From NCBI RefSeq assembly GCF_036588685.1, contig NC_086382.1, positions 70,219,999 through 70,283,998 of the forward strand: a DNA stretch of 64,000 nt, written 5' to 3'. Shown here piece by piece: positions 10,546 to 20,884 of this stretch (position 1 is the stretch's first letter; every line of letters begins with the position of its first letter). The position numbers were made by a program, and so were the translations under genes. The stretch comes from Mytilus trossulus. Taxonomy: Eukaryota > Mollusca > Bivalvia > Mytilida > Mytilidae. The notes beneath the pieces were generated by a model that was not told where the DNA came from, searched no databases, and was given only the letters and a program-made list of their open reading frames with translations.

Positions 10546-12039
10546 CTAATTCCACGGAAAACTGGGTTCGGCGCAGTTTCTTGTTCTTTGAAGAAGGATC
10601 TCTCTAATGCGGTTGCTGTGATTCGCAAAATGTTCCATAGTTGCTGTTGAGATAGTAGGAACTGTTTTTTCCAACGTTGTTAGACGGCGACGACGGTTGA
10701 AGGGGGTCCTCCGATGGGTATGACGAGAGCTAATACTTGATCCTATTCCAGTTTGGCGAAATGTCACATCTCTTTGAGTATCCGACGAAATTAAGCGTTT
10801 CGTCCTAACGTTCCATCTTGCTGATCCAGTTGTTCTATCTATGAAGTGGGGTCCTCTATGTTTGATTGTGTTGTAGTAATGTCCAAGAAAAGGTGTTACT
10901 TTCTGATGATGTCCAGATAAGACTACTGGTTCCTTTTCACTAAAATTCAAGTCAGATTTGGCAATTCTGCTTCCTCCTCGGAGTAGAGGTTGCTTGCTCA
11001 AAGGCATATTGATATTGGCAATAGGTCCTTCTATCGGAATATATTTGTGAATGCTACTGATTTCCTCACCATGAACTTCAGGTCCTGTTGATTTCGGAAT
11101 GAAGTTTTCTTTATTTATAGATTTTTCTATCGAGGTCAAAGATTTTGCTTTTAGTGACACGAGTGCTGTCCCTTTAGAGGAATTTGTGCGTTTACCAGGC
11201 TTGGAACTAGGTTCTGTACATTCAATGAATTGTACGGAATACGACTTCGCAAGCTTGGCATTCGAATGAACGTATTGGTCGTTAGCCTGAACAACAATTG
11301 GATTATTGTCCTTGATGATGGCTATTTCCGGTCTTGAGGCAAGACGTTGTTTTGATTCCGTAATTGAAACGTTGGTTATCTTTGTGTTGACTTTAATAGG
11401 AACAGTTTGCTTGTCAATGTATGTATTTCCAATTATGACCCAACCAAGTCTCAACTTTTGGGCAAATGGAGTTCGGGATGGTCCTAGGCGTTGTTCAAGG
11501 ACGTGGTGTGCCTCTATAAGGTCCCTTCCAATTAGGAGTAGAATTTGACAACGTTCCTCTATTGGTAGAATGCTTCCTCCGAGTTCTTTCAGATGAGGAT
11601 GATGCATTGCAACTTCAGGAGTAGGAATTTCGTCTCGATTATTGGGAATATTATTACATTCAATTAATGTAGGCAAATCAAACTGTACGTCACTATGTAC
11701 AGATTTTATGACGAAATCTTTTCCTCTTTTCCCGGAGGTAGCTATTCTGCCGGAGCATGTCGTAAGAGAGTAGTTTTCAGGTTTTTCCCGAACGTTGAAC
11801 AGACTGAAGAATTCAGGCGAGGCAAGAGACCGGTTGCTTTGGTCGTCAATAATGGCGTACATTCTGATAATTTTGTCTGTCTTGTTCTTGTGGTACACGT
11901 CCACAGGTAATATCTTGGCATAAGATTTCTCGCTCTTATGATCTTTGTAGATCTCTGTGCAGATCGAACTCACAGAGGTTAACTTTGTTTCAGCGGACTC
12001 TGTCTGCTCCCCGCCGTAGGCTGGTCTGGGTGAGCTAAA
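10546..12039 (-). CDS. BEL/Pao protease region fused by deletion to an integrase-start remnant
   Basis: An open frame follows directly after an amber stop that ends Gag (12042-12040), in the same frame. There is no ATG near its start. The apparent start at 11973 is GTG, and the first in-frame ATG is only three codons before the active-site DDQS. Protein would therefore have to come from readthrough of Gag. Numbering from 11973, residues 36-180 look like the retroviral-type aspartic protease of BEL/Pao (DDQS at 43-46, LLIGRDL at 146-152). Residues about 180-300 are not recognised. Residues about 328-402 resemble the zinc-binding region before the integrase core (LLRGGSRI, FSEKEPVVLSGHH, HYYNTIKHRGPHF) but the spacing and Cys residues are lost. 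The tail is unrecognised. Polymerase domains expected in between are missing. Confidence 0.75.
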   Translation of the reverse strand, partial: FSSPRPAYGGEQTESAETKLTSVSSICTEIYKDHKSEKSYAKILPVDVYHKNKTDKIIRMYAIIDDQSNRSLASPEFFSLFNVREKPENYSLTTCSGRIATSGKRGKDFVIKSVHSDVQFDLPTLIECNNIPNNRDEIPTPEVAMHHPHLKELGGSILPIEERCQILLLIGRDLIEAHHVLEQRLGPSRTPFAQKLRLGWVIIGNTYIDKQTVPIKVNTKITNVSITESKQRLASRPEIAIIKDNNPIVVQANDQYVHSNAKLAKSYSVQFIECTEPSSKPGKRTNSSKGTALVSLKAKSLTSIEKSINKENFIPKSTGPEVHGEEISSIHKYIPIEGPIANINMPLSKQPLLRGGSRIAKSDLNFSEKEPVVLSGHHQKVTPFLGHYYNTIKHRGPHFIDRTTGSARWNVRTKRLISSDTQRDVTFRQTGIGSSISSRHTHRRTPFNRRRRLTTLEKTVPTISTATMEHFANHSNRIREILLQRTRNCAEPSFPWN

Positions 12040-13260
12040 CTAGGAACCTTCAGATTGTTGTGGTCTAGTGATGTGAAGTGCTGTGGTATGTCGTTCACTT
12101 CCACATTCGTTACAACTGATACTTGCGTTGCAGTTCCGACTTCTGTGTGTGGTTGACTCACAACACTTGTAGCACACATTGTTTTGTCTTAACAGTTCCT
12201 TGCGTTCCTCGATCGGTTTGGCTCGGAATGCTCGGCATTCATTCAAGGTATGCATTGTCTTGTGTAGGATACACAGATCTTGTTGTTTACTGCTGTCTTC
12301 AGTTTGCTGTTCAACAGCTGTCTTATGAACGTTGACTTTAGAGTACGTCTGAGATGTGAACCTTGGCATAGATTCTTTTGTATTTGGTGTTACTTTTGAG
12401 CCAAAGATGAACCCAGGATCGTTCTTAATTTTGCTAATTTCCCTGATGAAGGCAGAGAATTCTGTGAAAGGTGGAAAGGCAACTTCATATTTAGACTTGT
12501 ATCTTGAAGCCCTTGTAATCCACTTTTCTTGGAGTCCGTATGGCAGTTTTTCTACAATAGGATTTATTCCGGACGAAGAGTCGAAATAAGCAAGCAAACA
12601 TCCCAGCTTGGGGTTTTCCTTGTGATATTCGATTTCTGAAAGAATATCAGACAAGTCATTAAGACGTGCGTTATCTTTGTTCGTCAAGGTAGGGAAGTTG
12701 ACGAGTTTACTCATGAGAGAGGCTTCCAACATTTCTGGAGCACCATACCGCTCGTCAAGCCTCTGCCATAATCTCTGTATTCCTATGGTAGGATTATTAG
12801 CGTTCGACGCTCTTATGCTAATGGCGTGTTTAGCAGACTCTGGACCGAGCCACTTGATCAGTAAATCGATCTGTTCTGAGTCAGAGACTTGTAACTCATC
12901 AGTCACGTTTTTGAAGCTAGCTTTCCAAGTATGTAAGGATTCTGCCAGATCGTTAAAGCTTGTTAATCGGGAGAATAGCAAGTCCTTGCGTAAGAGGAAT
13001 CTAGTTATCTCTGATGTAAGGTTGATTTGTTGTTGGTGTGCAACAGGGATATCTTCTAATAGGTCTTGTTTTGTGTGTGAAACATGGATCTCTTCTATAA
13101 CATCTTGTTTTGTGCGTAAGACAGGGATCGCTTCTTTTACACCCTGTTTTTGGTGTTCAATAGGGCTCTCATCTGAAAGGCCTAGTTTTTGTATACCGGT
13201 TACTAATCCCAGATCTGGGATAAAGGTAATTTCCGGTGACTTAGTATCGGAAGGTAAGAC
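12040..13260 (-). CDS. BEL/Pao Gag, C-terminal part (capsid-like DUF1759 and zinc knuckles)
   Basis: This frame overlaps the end of the first Gag frame and lies -1 relative to it. The frame is open from about 13260, although the first start-like codon is a TTG at 12981. It contains a capsid-like region of the DUF1759 type (FNDLAESLHTWKASF, then IQRLWQRLDERYGAPEMLE, then the LPYGLQEKWI block). A zinc knuckle CYKCCESTTHRSRNC and a second Cys/His cluster CNECGSERH follow near the end, typical of BEL/Pao Gag for RNA binding and particle assembly. It ends at TAG (12042-12040), in frame with the protease. A single Gag is split here by a frame change, so either a programmed -1 shift or a mutation is needed to join the halves. 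Confidence 0.8.
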   Translation of the reverse strand, partial: VLPSDTKSPEITFIPDLGLVTGIQKLGLSDESPIEHQKQGVKEAIPVLRTKQDVIEEIHVSHTKQDLLEDIPVAHQQQINLTSEITRFLLRKDLLFSRLTSFNDLAESLHTWKASFKNVTDELQVSDSEQIDLLIKWLGPESAKHAISIRASNANNPTIGIQRLWQRLDERYGAPEMLEASLMSKLVNFPTLTNKDNARLNDLSDILSEIEYHKENPKLGCLLAYFDSSSGINPIVEKLPYGLQEKWITRASRYKSKYEVAFPPFTEFSAFIREISKIKNDPGFIFGSKVTPNTKESMPRFTSQTYSKVNVHKTAVEQQTEDSSKQQDLCILHKTMHTLNECRAFRAKPIEERKELLRQNNVCYKCCESTTHRSRNCNASISCNECGSERHTTALHITRPQQSEGS

Positions 13261-14321
13261 AGCAGATGTCTGTGACCTTCCTTCACAGCTGTTGATACAG
13301 GAAGTTTGTTGACAAAATCTTGCACACGCTGGAGCGGGTCTTCCTTTTCGTCAGGTAGTTCGCTAAAGGCTTGGCTATCATCGTATTCCAGGATACGAGC
13401 CTCGGCTTCTGCGGCTGCAGCTTCTCTCTGTGCTTCAAGAAGGTTAAATTTGGCTTTAAGTTGGGCCTTTTCTCGGCTTACTCGTGCGGCTTCTTGTTGC
13501 ATTTGAGCCTTCCTGCGCATAGCCTCTTGTTCTAACTGAACTGTTCTCTGTGCGGCCTCCTGAGCGACTTCTTGTTCCATTTTTGCCTTTTTGTGTGCTG
13601 CTTCCTGTTCCATTTTTGCCTTTTTGTGTGCTGCTTCCTGTTCCATTTCAATTTGTCTGAACAGGGCTTGTTCCTCTAACATTGCTTCCTGTTGTAGGAT
13701 AATGGCATGTTTCTCTACAAAGGCTATTTTAGACTTGGCAGCCTCTGCCTTGGCACGCTTTCTCCGTGCTAGGCTTGACATGTCTGACACGTTAGAGCTA
13801 CCACTGCGTGAGGTTTTCTTACCTTTTGAGGTCTTTGTTTTAGTGGATTTGGACTTTGTTAGAGCAAGGCGATGCTCGTGTAGTTTTTCCATGACCAGTT
13901 CCACTTTGGACAGACGAAAATCTAAAGAGAGTTTACACGCGTCTATTTCTTTTTGACTCTCCAGTGTTCTGGTCCTTTTCAGAAAGTCAAGGTACTCATC
14001 TGTGAGCCTTCGATAGTTATTACAGGCTTTAACTAGTTTGTCCTGAGCTGTAAGGAGTTGCTGGAGCTCGTTAGGAGGCGTTGTTACTTCCAATAACTGG
14101 GATTCAATGTCTGTCCAGAGAGCCTCTAGTTCCTGACAGAACTTGTCACGTTTTTCGGTGAAAGCTCCTTGTCCTTTTTCCGTGAGGTCACGAACTCGCC
14201 TTGCCTCGGGATTTTCATCTGCCTGGATTGTATTAGATGGATTTTGTAATAGTTCTAAATCTGGAACCTTTCCCTCTGGGGTCTGTATCTCTTCTTGTTG
14301 TTCCTTACGACTGGGATCCAT
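13203..14321 (-). CDS. BEL/Pao Gag, N-terminal coiled-coil part (372 aa)
   Basis: It starts with ATG at 14321 in a CAACATGG context, the first long frame after the 5' LTR. Residues 1-160 are charged and helical. Residues about 165-310 are a long Glu/Gln/Ala/Lys-rich coiled coil with a near-exact 11-residue repeat (KKAKMEQEAAH, twice). The SSLARRKRAKAEAA stretch (about 182-195) is typical, in my memory, of the start of BEL Gag coiled coils. The frame stops after QIWD (13203) while the neighbouring -1 frame continues with capsid-like sequence. It is expected to act in the cytoplasm in particle assembly. Function as a separate protein is uncertain. Confidence 0.75.
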   Translation of the reverse strand: MDPSRKEQQEEIQTPEGKVPDLELLQNPSNTIQADENPEARRVRDLTEKGQGAFTEKRDKFCQELEALWTDIESQLLEVTTPPNELQQLLTAQDKLVKACNNYRRLTDEYLDFLKRTRTLESQKEIDACKLSLDFRLSKVELVMEKLHEHRLALTKSKSTKTKTSKGKKTSRSGSSNVSDMSSLARRKRAKAEAAKSKIAFVEKHAIILQQEAMLEEQALFRQIEMEQEAAHKKAKMEQEAAHKKAKMEQEVAQEAAQRTVQLEQEAMRRKAQMQQEAARVSREKAQLKAKFNLLEAQREAAAAEAEARILEYDDSQAFSELPDEKEDPLQRVQDFVNKLPVSTAVKEGHRHLLSYLPILSHRKLPLSQIWD

Positions 14322-14573
14322 GTTGACTCAACGTTGTTAGGTTGCTGTCGAGTATACACAAGACATGTAGTCCACTGTCAGTGTAAAGGTATGTCAGTTG
14401 CTACGTTGTCGTCCCTTGTCTGGATATGGAAAGACAGGTTGTCGTCAATTTACTGTACGTCAAGGTATGACGCGTTAATGCAGGGTTCAACAGGTAGGTC
14501 GTTCTGTAGCTGTAGAACTAATGTGGAGTGGCGTTATCTGTGAGACACAACAGGCAAGTTGTAGACTTTTTAC

Positions 14574-15119
14574 TGTAATGGCCTGACCATTAAGTTTAAC
14601 CGACGATTGGGCTCAAGCAACAAGACTATCAGGTGCTGATAATTTATTCTCAAACCAATCTAACAAATGGTAAAAAGCTGAAAAACAAATAAAATACAAT
14701 TTTACAATGTGTTGAATTAATGTTTCTAGTGCATGAAATGTCCAAAATAATTGATAGCACAGTCCGTTGAATCCGAGAAAATGTTGTACTTTCAAGAACG
14801 GTTACATATCCAGTATTTCACGGAGAAAAGGTTCAATTATACGGAAGGCAATTTGAAGGCTTTAATTACAATGTTTATAATAAACTCACTCTGTGGTTAG
14901 CCACGAATTGTGTCCAAGATGACGTCTCAACGAAATGTTCCTGGTGATCGTAATGACCTTGCAGTTTTCCTGTAACGGATACGTGAGAGTGAGGGAAAGG
15001 TAGCGACGGTACGATGTTTTAACGTTAAAGATGAATAATCCTCCTAGACTGGAACACATAAACAGATTAAGAATATAATCAAACGAACTATACAAATTAC
15101 GGAACGGTGTAACAGAATA
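14574..15119 (-). repeat. 5' LTR of BEL/Pao element (carries the promoter)
   Basis: This LTR is upstream of Gag on the minus strand and is 546 bp, matching 9815-10360. The short ORFs inside both copies translate identically. The promoter and polyadenylation signals of the element must lie here, but I did not pick out a single convincing TATA box. The outer edge abuts ATAAG at 15120-15124. Confidence 0.9.
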
Positions 15120-15124
15120 ATAAG

Positions 15125-15860
15125 AATATCTCCAAATTCAAGTGTTTAAGTTCTAAGACTACATTCACTCTTTGTCAGAAACCTATGATGTGTCAAATAC
15201 TTAATCACAATCCAAATTCAGAGTTGAACCAAGCTTGATTGTTATGTCCCTGCTTGCTACAAATGTTCTGGTTACGACCTCTGCGGTCGTATCATACTGC
15301 ACTCTGCATAGCATTTTATTCCCTTCGAACTTGAGCTATGTGATTTCCAGATGTGTAACGAAGGATGTCGTTTTTGAGGTCACTGCATACGGAAAAGCTG
15401 TTTACGAATACGAGAACGAGAGGACAATGATTTAGTTGTTATCCATTCGTTTGATGTGTTTGAGCTTTTTATTTTGCCATTTGATTAGAGACTTTCTGTT
15501 TTGAATTTTTCTCGGAGTTCAGTATTTTTGTGATTTAACTTTTCCTTAGCAGTACAGGTCCAAAGATCGTCTTATAAAAAGGGATTTTCTTCTGAAATTA
15601 AGTCTTTGTACACGTGTATTTTTATTCTAAAGTATATTCAACAGGTTCAAGTATATACAATAATTCATCTCTTTCGTTAGAATTGAAGGATCATACGACT
15701 TCAACTTAAACTTCATGATTTGCCATGTAAAAAGTATAGTTTGTGTTTGTAGTAAAAGGGTTTCCCATATAAGGTCAACAAAAAAATGTTATGTTCTACC
15801 CTTTTATCAGATATTGATGCAGTATAACCAATATATCTCCTCACAATTTTCTAATATAGT
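15125..15860 (+). other. Upstream region of TIR gene, with an old dispersed repeat
   Basis: About 15125-15320 is a diverged copy of the repeat seen at 33630-33960 (shared CAGAAACCTATG, AATCACAATCCAAATT and CCTCTGCGGTCGTAT). The rest is shared with copy B (54348-55083). The pyrimidine-rich TTTTCTAATATAG ending at 15861 looks like a 3' splice site just before the TIR start codon, so an upstream untranslated exon is possible. No upstream exon was identified. Confidence 0.45.
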
Positions 15861-15869
15861 TCGAACAAA

Positions 15870-16346
15870 ATGGCTGCAGAACTTCAGGAAAAAGAACAAC
15901 GCCCAATCGATAGCAGACCACTTCCTGATGGCAAGAAGTTCCACGTGTTTATATCCTACAGTGAAAGTGACAGATCCTGGGTAGAAACAGTAATACAACA
16001 CTTACAAAATGATTACAATTTTACGTGTTTTGAACATTCAACTGATTTTATACCAGGAAGAAAAATAAGAGAAAACATAGAATATGCAATATTGAATTCT
16101 GTGAAAACACTATGTGTTATAACAGAAGACTATAATCAGAGTTTTTGGTGTCAATTTGAAGTAGAGTTTGCTATACTAAAGTTGCTAGCTGAAATGAAAG
16201 AAAATGTCATAATCCCAGTTTTAAAGGAGGAATGTGAGATACCTGGCTATCTTAAACCATTTACCTACATAAATGGCACTGGAGATATGAACGTCTGGCT
16301 TCCTAAGCTTGCATCGGCCATTGAGTTAGAAGGTATTATATCTTAA
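15870..16346 (+). CDS. TIR-domain protein, copy A (158 aa, TIR only)
   Basis: A single-exon ORF with ATG in a good context (ACAAAATGG). After a 22-residue polar N-terminus, residues 24-155 form one TIR domain: box 1 FHVFISYSESD (24-34), the BB-loop region STDFIPGRKI (57-66), the SFWCQFE motif (91-97) and FTYINGT with WLPKLASAIE near the end. Glu97 in the WCxxE context is at the place of the catalytic glutamate in NAD-cleaving TIRs, but adaptor-type TIRs share this motif, so activity cannot be told. There is no signal peptide, membrane segment, LRR or death domain. Bivalves are known for large families of short cytoplasmic TIR proteins, thought to act in innate immune signalling. Copy B differs at one residue (Thr52 here, Lys there). 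A possible splice acceptor ends 8 bases before the ATG. Confidence 0.88.
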   Translation: MAAELQEKEQRPIDSRPLPDGKKFHVFISYSESDRSWVETVIQHLQNDYNFTCFEHSTDFIPGRKIRENIEYAILNSVKTLCVITEDYNQSFWCQFEVEFAILKLLAEMKENVIIPVLKEECEIPGYLKPFTYINGTGDMNVWLPKLASAIELEGIIS

Positions 16347-17913
16347 CTGCAGTACAAAACTGTAGGTAGTACATAATCCTGTTTCTCTTCTCTTTTTTTT
16401 ACAAAAACATAAACTATTTTAATATCATTAGTTAATAGGAAAACAAAAGAAATATCATGAATACTGATCAAAGAAACACACTATATTTAAATGTTATCAT
16501 GAATACTGATCAAAGATGCACACAATATAAATGTTAGAATTGCTAGTAGATTTTGCTGTTTTATCTTCTAGATACATTATTTTAAAGGTCTATATTATGA
16601 GACAACTACCAACACCAATTCATAAGACAAGTTGTATATATCAACTAAAAAAGAAAAAAAACCAAAACATATCAATACGTCCAGTACGTCAGAAAACGAT
16701 TCAATTTCCAGGGGAAGGGTGGTGCTACTTCATGGTTCGTTTAAAACGATGTAATGAAATTTCAAGCGCCACGAGTCTTAATTGAACATAGGCCCTGCAG
16801 CAGTACAACCATTGACCTTAACAACTATGTACACCACGAACCTTCACATCTCTATTGAGTCCACTGTATCTTGACTCGCAGCTCTCTATGGGTGTTTCGA
16901 ATAACATTTTAAATCTACCAGTACATATATATATATATATACAGGGTACACTATCTATGATGGAAATTATTGAACGTATATTTTTTATGTGACTAATTTA
17001 TATATTAATTTTATGAACATATATGTATTTCAGGGGAGCAATATTTTATGAACATATATGTATTTCAGGGGAGCAATATAACCATGAATTAGCATTAAAC
17101 CGAGTAAAAAATGCAGGTAATATAATTGTAATTGACCAATGAAAATGCAGTTTAATATGCTACCTATATTACTGTCGGTTCGTTCTCATAAGAATGTTCG
17201 CTACACTTGTCAGATATTCGGAATCATCTAGATATACCCATGTACTGTCCATAACATTTTTGACCGCTTTTCATATCAAAATTTCATTGCATGTAGTTTT
17301 TTGAAAACTTATAAAATGCCTGCTATTTTTTAATAGTTCAGTTTTGAAAGGATTTTTTTTTTTAAAGACAACGAAAGGGACATAGTAATGGTGCCACTAA
17401 ATCAGCCCCGGTAAAATTTGTTCGAAATTAATTGCCAAACTGATTTTGGAAGCTGCCATTTTTCAATTGTGATAAATTTTGTATGTTTTTCTAATATCAA
17501 AACTTTGATACATCATATTTGATTGTAATGTTACTTTTATTTTCCATTACTGACCATGACGCTAATGGTTATCAACAGTTTTTTGTTTGTTTGGCGAAAT
17601 TGAAAATATGGAGTTGCATATCGGAAAACAAAAATGAACGTAATTATAGTTGTACATTTTTGCAACAGTATTTATAATTGTTTAATGAAGCCACGAAATT
17701 TGTTTTTAAAATGTTAAAAATAATAAAACCATCATTCTTTTTTTTTAACAACAAATATATTATTAATTCTAAAGATATCTTGTTACAATTAAACTTCACT
17801 GTCCAAGCGCCAGTGGAGTATTCCTGTGAAAAAACTTCAAAGTTGCCAGGAACATACTCAGAATATAATAAACAATATTACATAAACTATTACAATATAT
17901 TCAACTTATTCTA
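16347..17913. other. 3' flank of TIR gene; nothing else recognised
   Basis: AT-rich sequence shared with copy B (55570-57129). It holds a near-exact 23-bp direct repeat (ATGAACATATATGTATTTCA at about 17012 and 17048), a short TA microsatellite near 16926 and a repeated ATCATGAATACTGATCAAAG (16455 and 16496). ORFs are short and not conserved between copies in a way that suggests coding. Confidence 0.5.
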
Positions 17914-19905
17914 TTAAATCAATTTCTTCAAATTTATGAAAAATACATTTTGAGAAATTATTTTGCTTTCATTCATAACCCTTCTTAATTCCTTAATAAA
18001 CAATTCATACACATCTATATATTTCAATTTTTGCTCTGAAACATAGTATGACTTGAAAATGCAAAAACCTAAAACTGTCAAAAAATAGTTAAAACCATAA
18101 TAACCCTTATCTGATACATGTATTTTGTATCCAAATATTAATTGTTTAACTGATATCTTACTTTTAAAATTGAGTTGTACGAGAAGATTGTCCACTTTAT
18201 CCCAAAATTCTTTAAAAAAAGAACATGTTATAAAGAAATGAAAGTAATCTTCCTCTTCTGTTTGACAAAAATTACATTTACTATTAGTAGAAATTTTCCA
18301 TTTAAATAGCAATTGCTTTGTGGTAATAATATAATTTAGCAGTTTCCATCTAAACATTTTCATCTTATTCTCTTTTAAAAATTTAAATATGAAATCGTTT
18401 ACGAATGACATATTTGGCTTGCTATCTAGCTTTAAATTGCTTGTCCAAATATTGATACCAATCGGCTGTGTATTTTTTTGATCTACTTGACTATTATATA
18501 ACATTTTATTATAGATATCTTGTGCTTGTATTTGTTTATTTCCCCATCTCCAATTATCCTTATTAATACTGATTTTACTCTTTAAAGAGTTTTCTTTAAT
18601 TAGAATTTGCTGCCATTCCTTTGGGATGGAAGATTTTAATATTGTAAACTCTGCAATCCAATTAGACTTATTGCTTAATTTTTCTAAAATAAAACCCTCT
18701 GATAACTTTCCCTCACGATCAAGTATGTCGCTGATATAAATCAAACCACTTGCTACCCAGTTTTGAAAGAACAAACTTTTGTTATAATGTTTCACGTAAC
18801 TATTTCCCCAAATAATCTGTTTTCTTATAATTGAAAAAATGATCTTTACATTTTGTAAAACCTCCCCCTATTTTCACCCAGCTTGAAATGACTTGTAAAT
18901 AAAAGTCTGGTATATTTTCAAATTCTTTTAGTGATTTAATATTATCTAAATTCATGTTAAAGACAAGACAATTTTTTCCCAGATTGTTGAAATATTTGGT
19001 AGGAATAATCTTCCAGTTCGGCATAGTGGTTGAATTAAATTAGGAAACCCATGAAGCTTTCAGTGATGTAAAATAGCTATCAAAATCAACCATTTTTACC
19101 CCCCCCCCCTTTTTTTTATAATCGCCAATAAGTGTATTTCTTTTTACTTTGTCATTTTTTCCATCCCAAATATATTTAAAACAGCAGCTTTCAATCTCTT
19201 TTATGTATTTGTTTGGAACAATACACGAAGTAGCTAAAAATGTAAATTTAGGTAAGATCAAAGATTTTATAATTAAAAAATTTCCAATTGTTGTTAATTT
19301 TCTTTTTTTCCATGCCTTCAGTAAGGATTTCATTTTATCAATTTTAGGTTCCCAATTTAACTTCTCACATTCGTTTGTGTTGTGACCAAAATAAATCCCT
19401 AAGGCTTTAACTGGTTTGTCTGTCCAGCGTATTCCCCCAATTTTATCTTTACTATGTTTAAGCGCCCCTATCCATATTCCTTCTGTTTTACTACGATTTA
19501 ATCTCAGACCTGAGAAAGAACCAAACGTTTCTATTATATTCATAGCATTTGATATGTCGGTTTTTGAACTACAAAAAAGAGTTGTATCATCCGCCAATTG
19601 AGATATTTTTATGTTATGTGTTTTTGTATCAATAGTTACTGTAATTCGAATACCTTTGATGTCGGGGTTTTGTCGTCAAAGCCATAATTTCTACTGACAA
19701 AACAAAAAGTAAAGCAGATAAAGTGCATCCTTGACGGATTCCTCTGGAGTTTTCAAAAATCTCAGATACCCATCCATTATTTATTACACATGTTTGTATT
19801 CCCTTATTTAAAGTTTCCACCCATGATATAAATGATTCATTAAAACCGAAATGTTTTAAAGCGCTTAACATGAATTCCCATAAAACTATCATGCTTGTGC
19901 CTGAA
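17914..19905 (-). mobile_element. 5'-truncated, decayed LINE (Tx1/L1-like), copy A
   Basis: Minus-strand fragments line up as one reverse transcriptase with its C-terminal region, in several frames. They are 19892-19629 (RGIRQGCTLSALLF block), 19597-19040 (ADDTTLF catalytic block, GLRLNRSKTEGIWIG), 19024-18800, and 18795-17914 (a C-terminal region with a CNFCQTEEEDYFHFF Cys/His cluster). The endonuclease and the N-terminal half of the RT are absent. Stops or frameshifts separate the pieces at 19629-19597, near 19030 and near 18797. Copy B shares the main breaks, so decay preceded the duplication. Confidence 0.85.
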
Positions 19906-20884
19906 ATACTTAACTGAATTATACCAGCTATTGTTTATACTAGTATGACGTCATAGCTTTAAACAAATAAAATTGCAAAGTTGACGAATTTTTTCTTGGC
20001 CGTTTTTTTAGTCATTTTGATGTTAATAAGGTATACAAAAGTGAATAAATAACATGAAAACAAAAATCAAATTAAACTTAATGATCTACTAAATATAATG
20101 ATAATCTCTTTTGAACGTTCTTTATTTCTCATTTGCATATGTATTTCTATACTTACAGTGAACCGAAATCGAAACCTAGACCTCCTTCATGAAGAGACAA
20201 GTCATATCAGTTGTAGAGGACCGGTTTTTAGGTGGAAGTATGTGCCAGAATCTCTTAGTATAGCACCAATGAAGGTATATATCTGTAAAACAAAACCTGA
20301 ATAACCATTCCCGTTCTGTTTTTGAACATATACGTTATAGACTATGATTTGTTCTTGTCATGATCGACGAAATAGATGCAACTAGGGACGCTTACTCTGA
20401 GATCACATTTTGTTTTGAGCAGTGATTACTCTGTTTAATCAATGTGTTTTCCTTGCAGTATATTGTGAACTGTTATATGACATTTTCTGTTTGTCGTTTT
20501 CCTTTTACCCCTGATGTTTCTGCCCAAGCATTTGACCTGACTTTGACCTTTGTAGCTCATTTGGCACAAAGTGTAAGTATGAGGCACTAAAAAGTCATTT
20601 CCTACATTTCATCACATGCCTAAATTAAACCACTCCAGGGGTAATATGTGATTTATAATGTATATGACATAATGAACACATTAATAAATAGATTAAAAAC
20701 CAATTCTTCAGAGAACAATTGAAGGTCTTTCCACCTCGATATTAAGAATGAATTTAAAAAAAAAGATGTTAGAAAATGTCACTCCTTGTAATTTGGTACC
20801 TCAAACTGATATAAAAAAAAATAAGGTTAATAGGTATATGCAGAAGACTTAATTGTCTACAATGAACAAGAAAGAATTTAAAGC
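19906..20884. other. No gene recognised
   Basis: AT-rich sequence shared with copy B (about 59124-60100). One short ORF (20098-20304) is conserved between copies almost exactly but has no domain, and the level of conservation is that of the surrounding non-coding DNA. Confidence 0.45.

Larger units (their letters stand above)
9815..15119 (-). mobile_element. BEL/Pao-type LTR retrotransposon, internally deleted, recent insertion
   Basis: A 5305-bp element with two 546-bp LTRs. The 5-bp duplication ATAAG flanks it at 9810-9814 and 15120-15124, and copy B preserves the empty site with ATAAG once (near 54345). Internal order on the minus strand is Gag (14321 to 12040), then an aspartic protease (12039 onward), then a short stretch resembling the zinc-binding start of integrase, then a purine tract and the 3' LTR. 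No reverse transcriptase, RNase H or integrase catalytic core is present, so the element is non-autonomous. BEL/Pao assignment rests on the DUF1759-like Gag, zinc knuckles and DUF1758-like protease. Confidence 0.9.

Noticed and set aside
13591..13956. 121-codon plus-strand ORF and other plus-strand ORFs across 11306-14543
   Set aside because: Antisense of the Gag coiled coil and protease; composition (Cys/Ser-rich) is what the complement of Glu/Gln/Ala-rich repeats gives.
15235..15435. 66-codon ORF upstream of the TIR gene (and 54464-54658 in copy B)
   Set aside because: Overlaps a dispersed repeat with relatives at 33630-33960, start codon context differs between copies, and no domain is seen.
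15807..16001. Minus-strand ORF over the TIR start
   Set aside because: Antisense shadow of the TIR gene.
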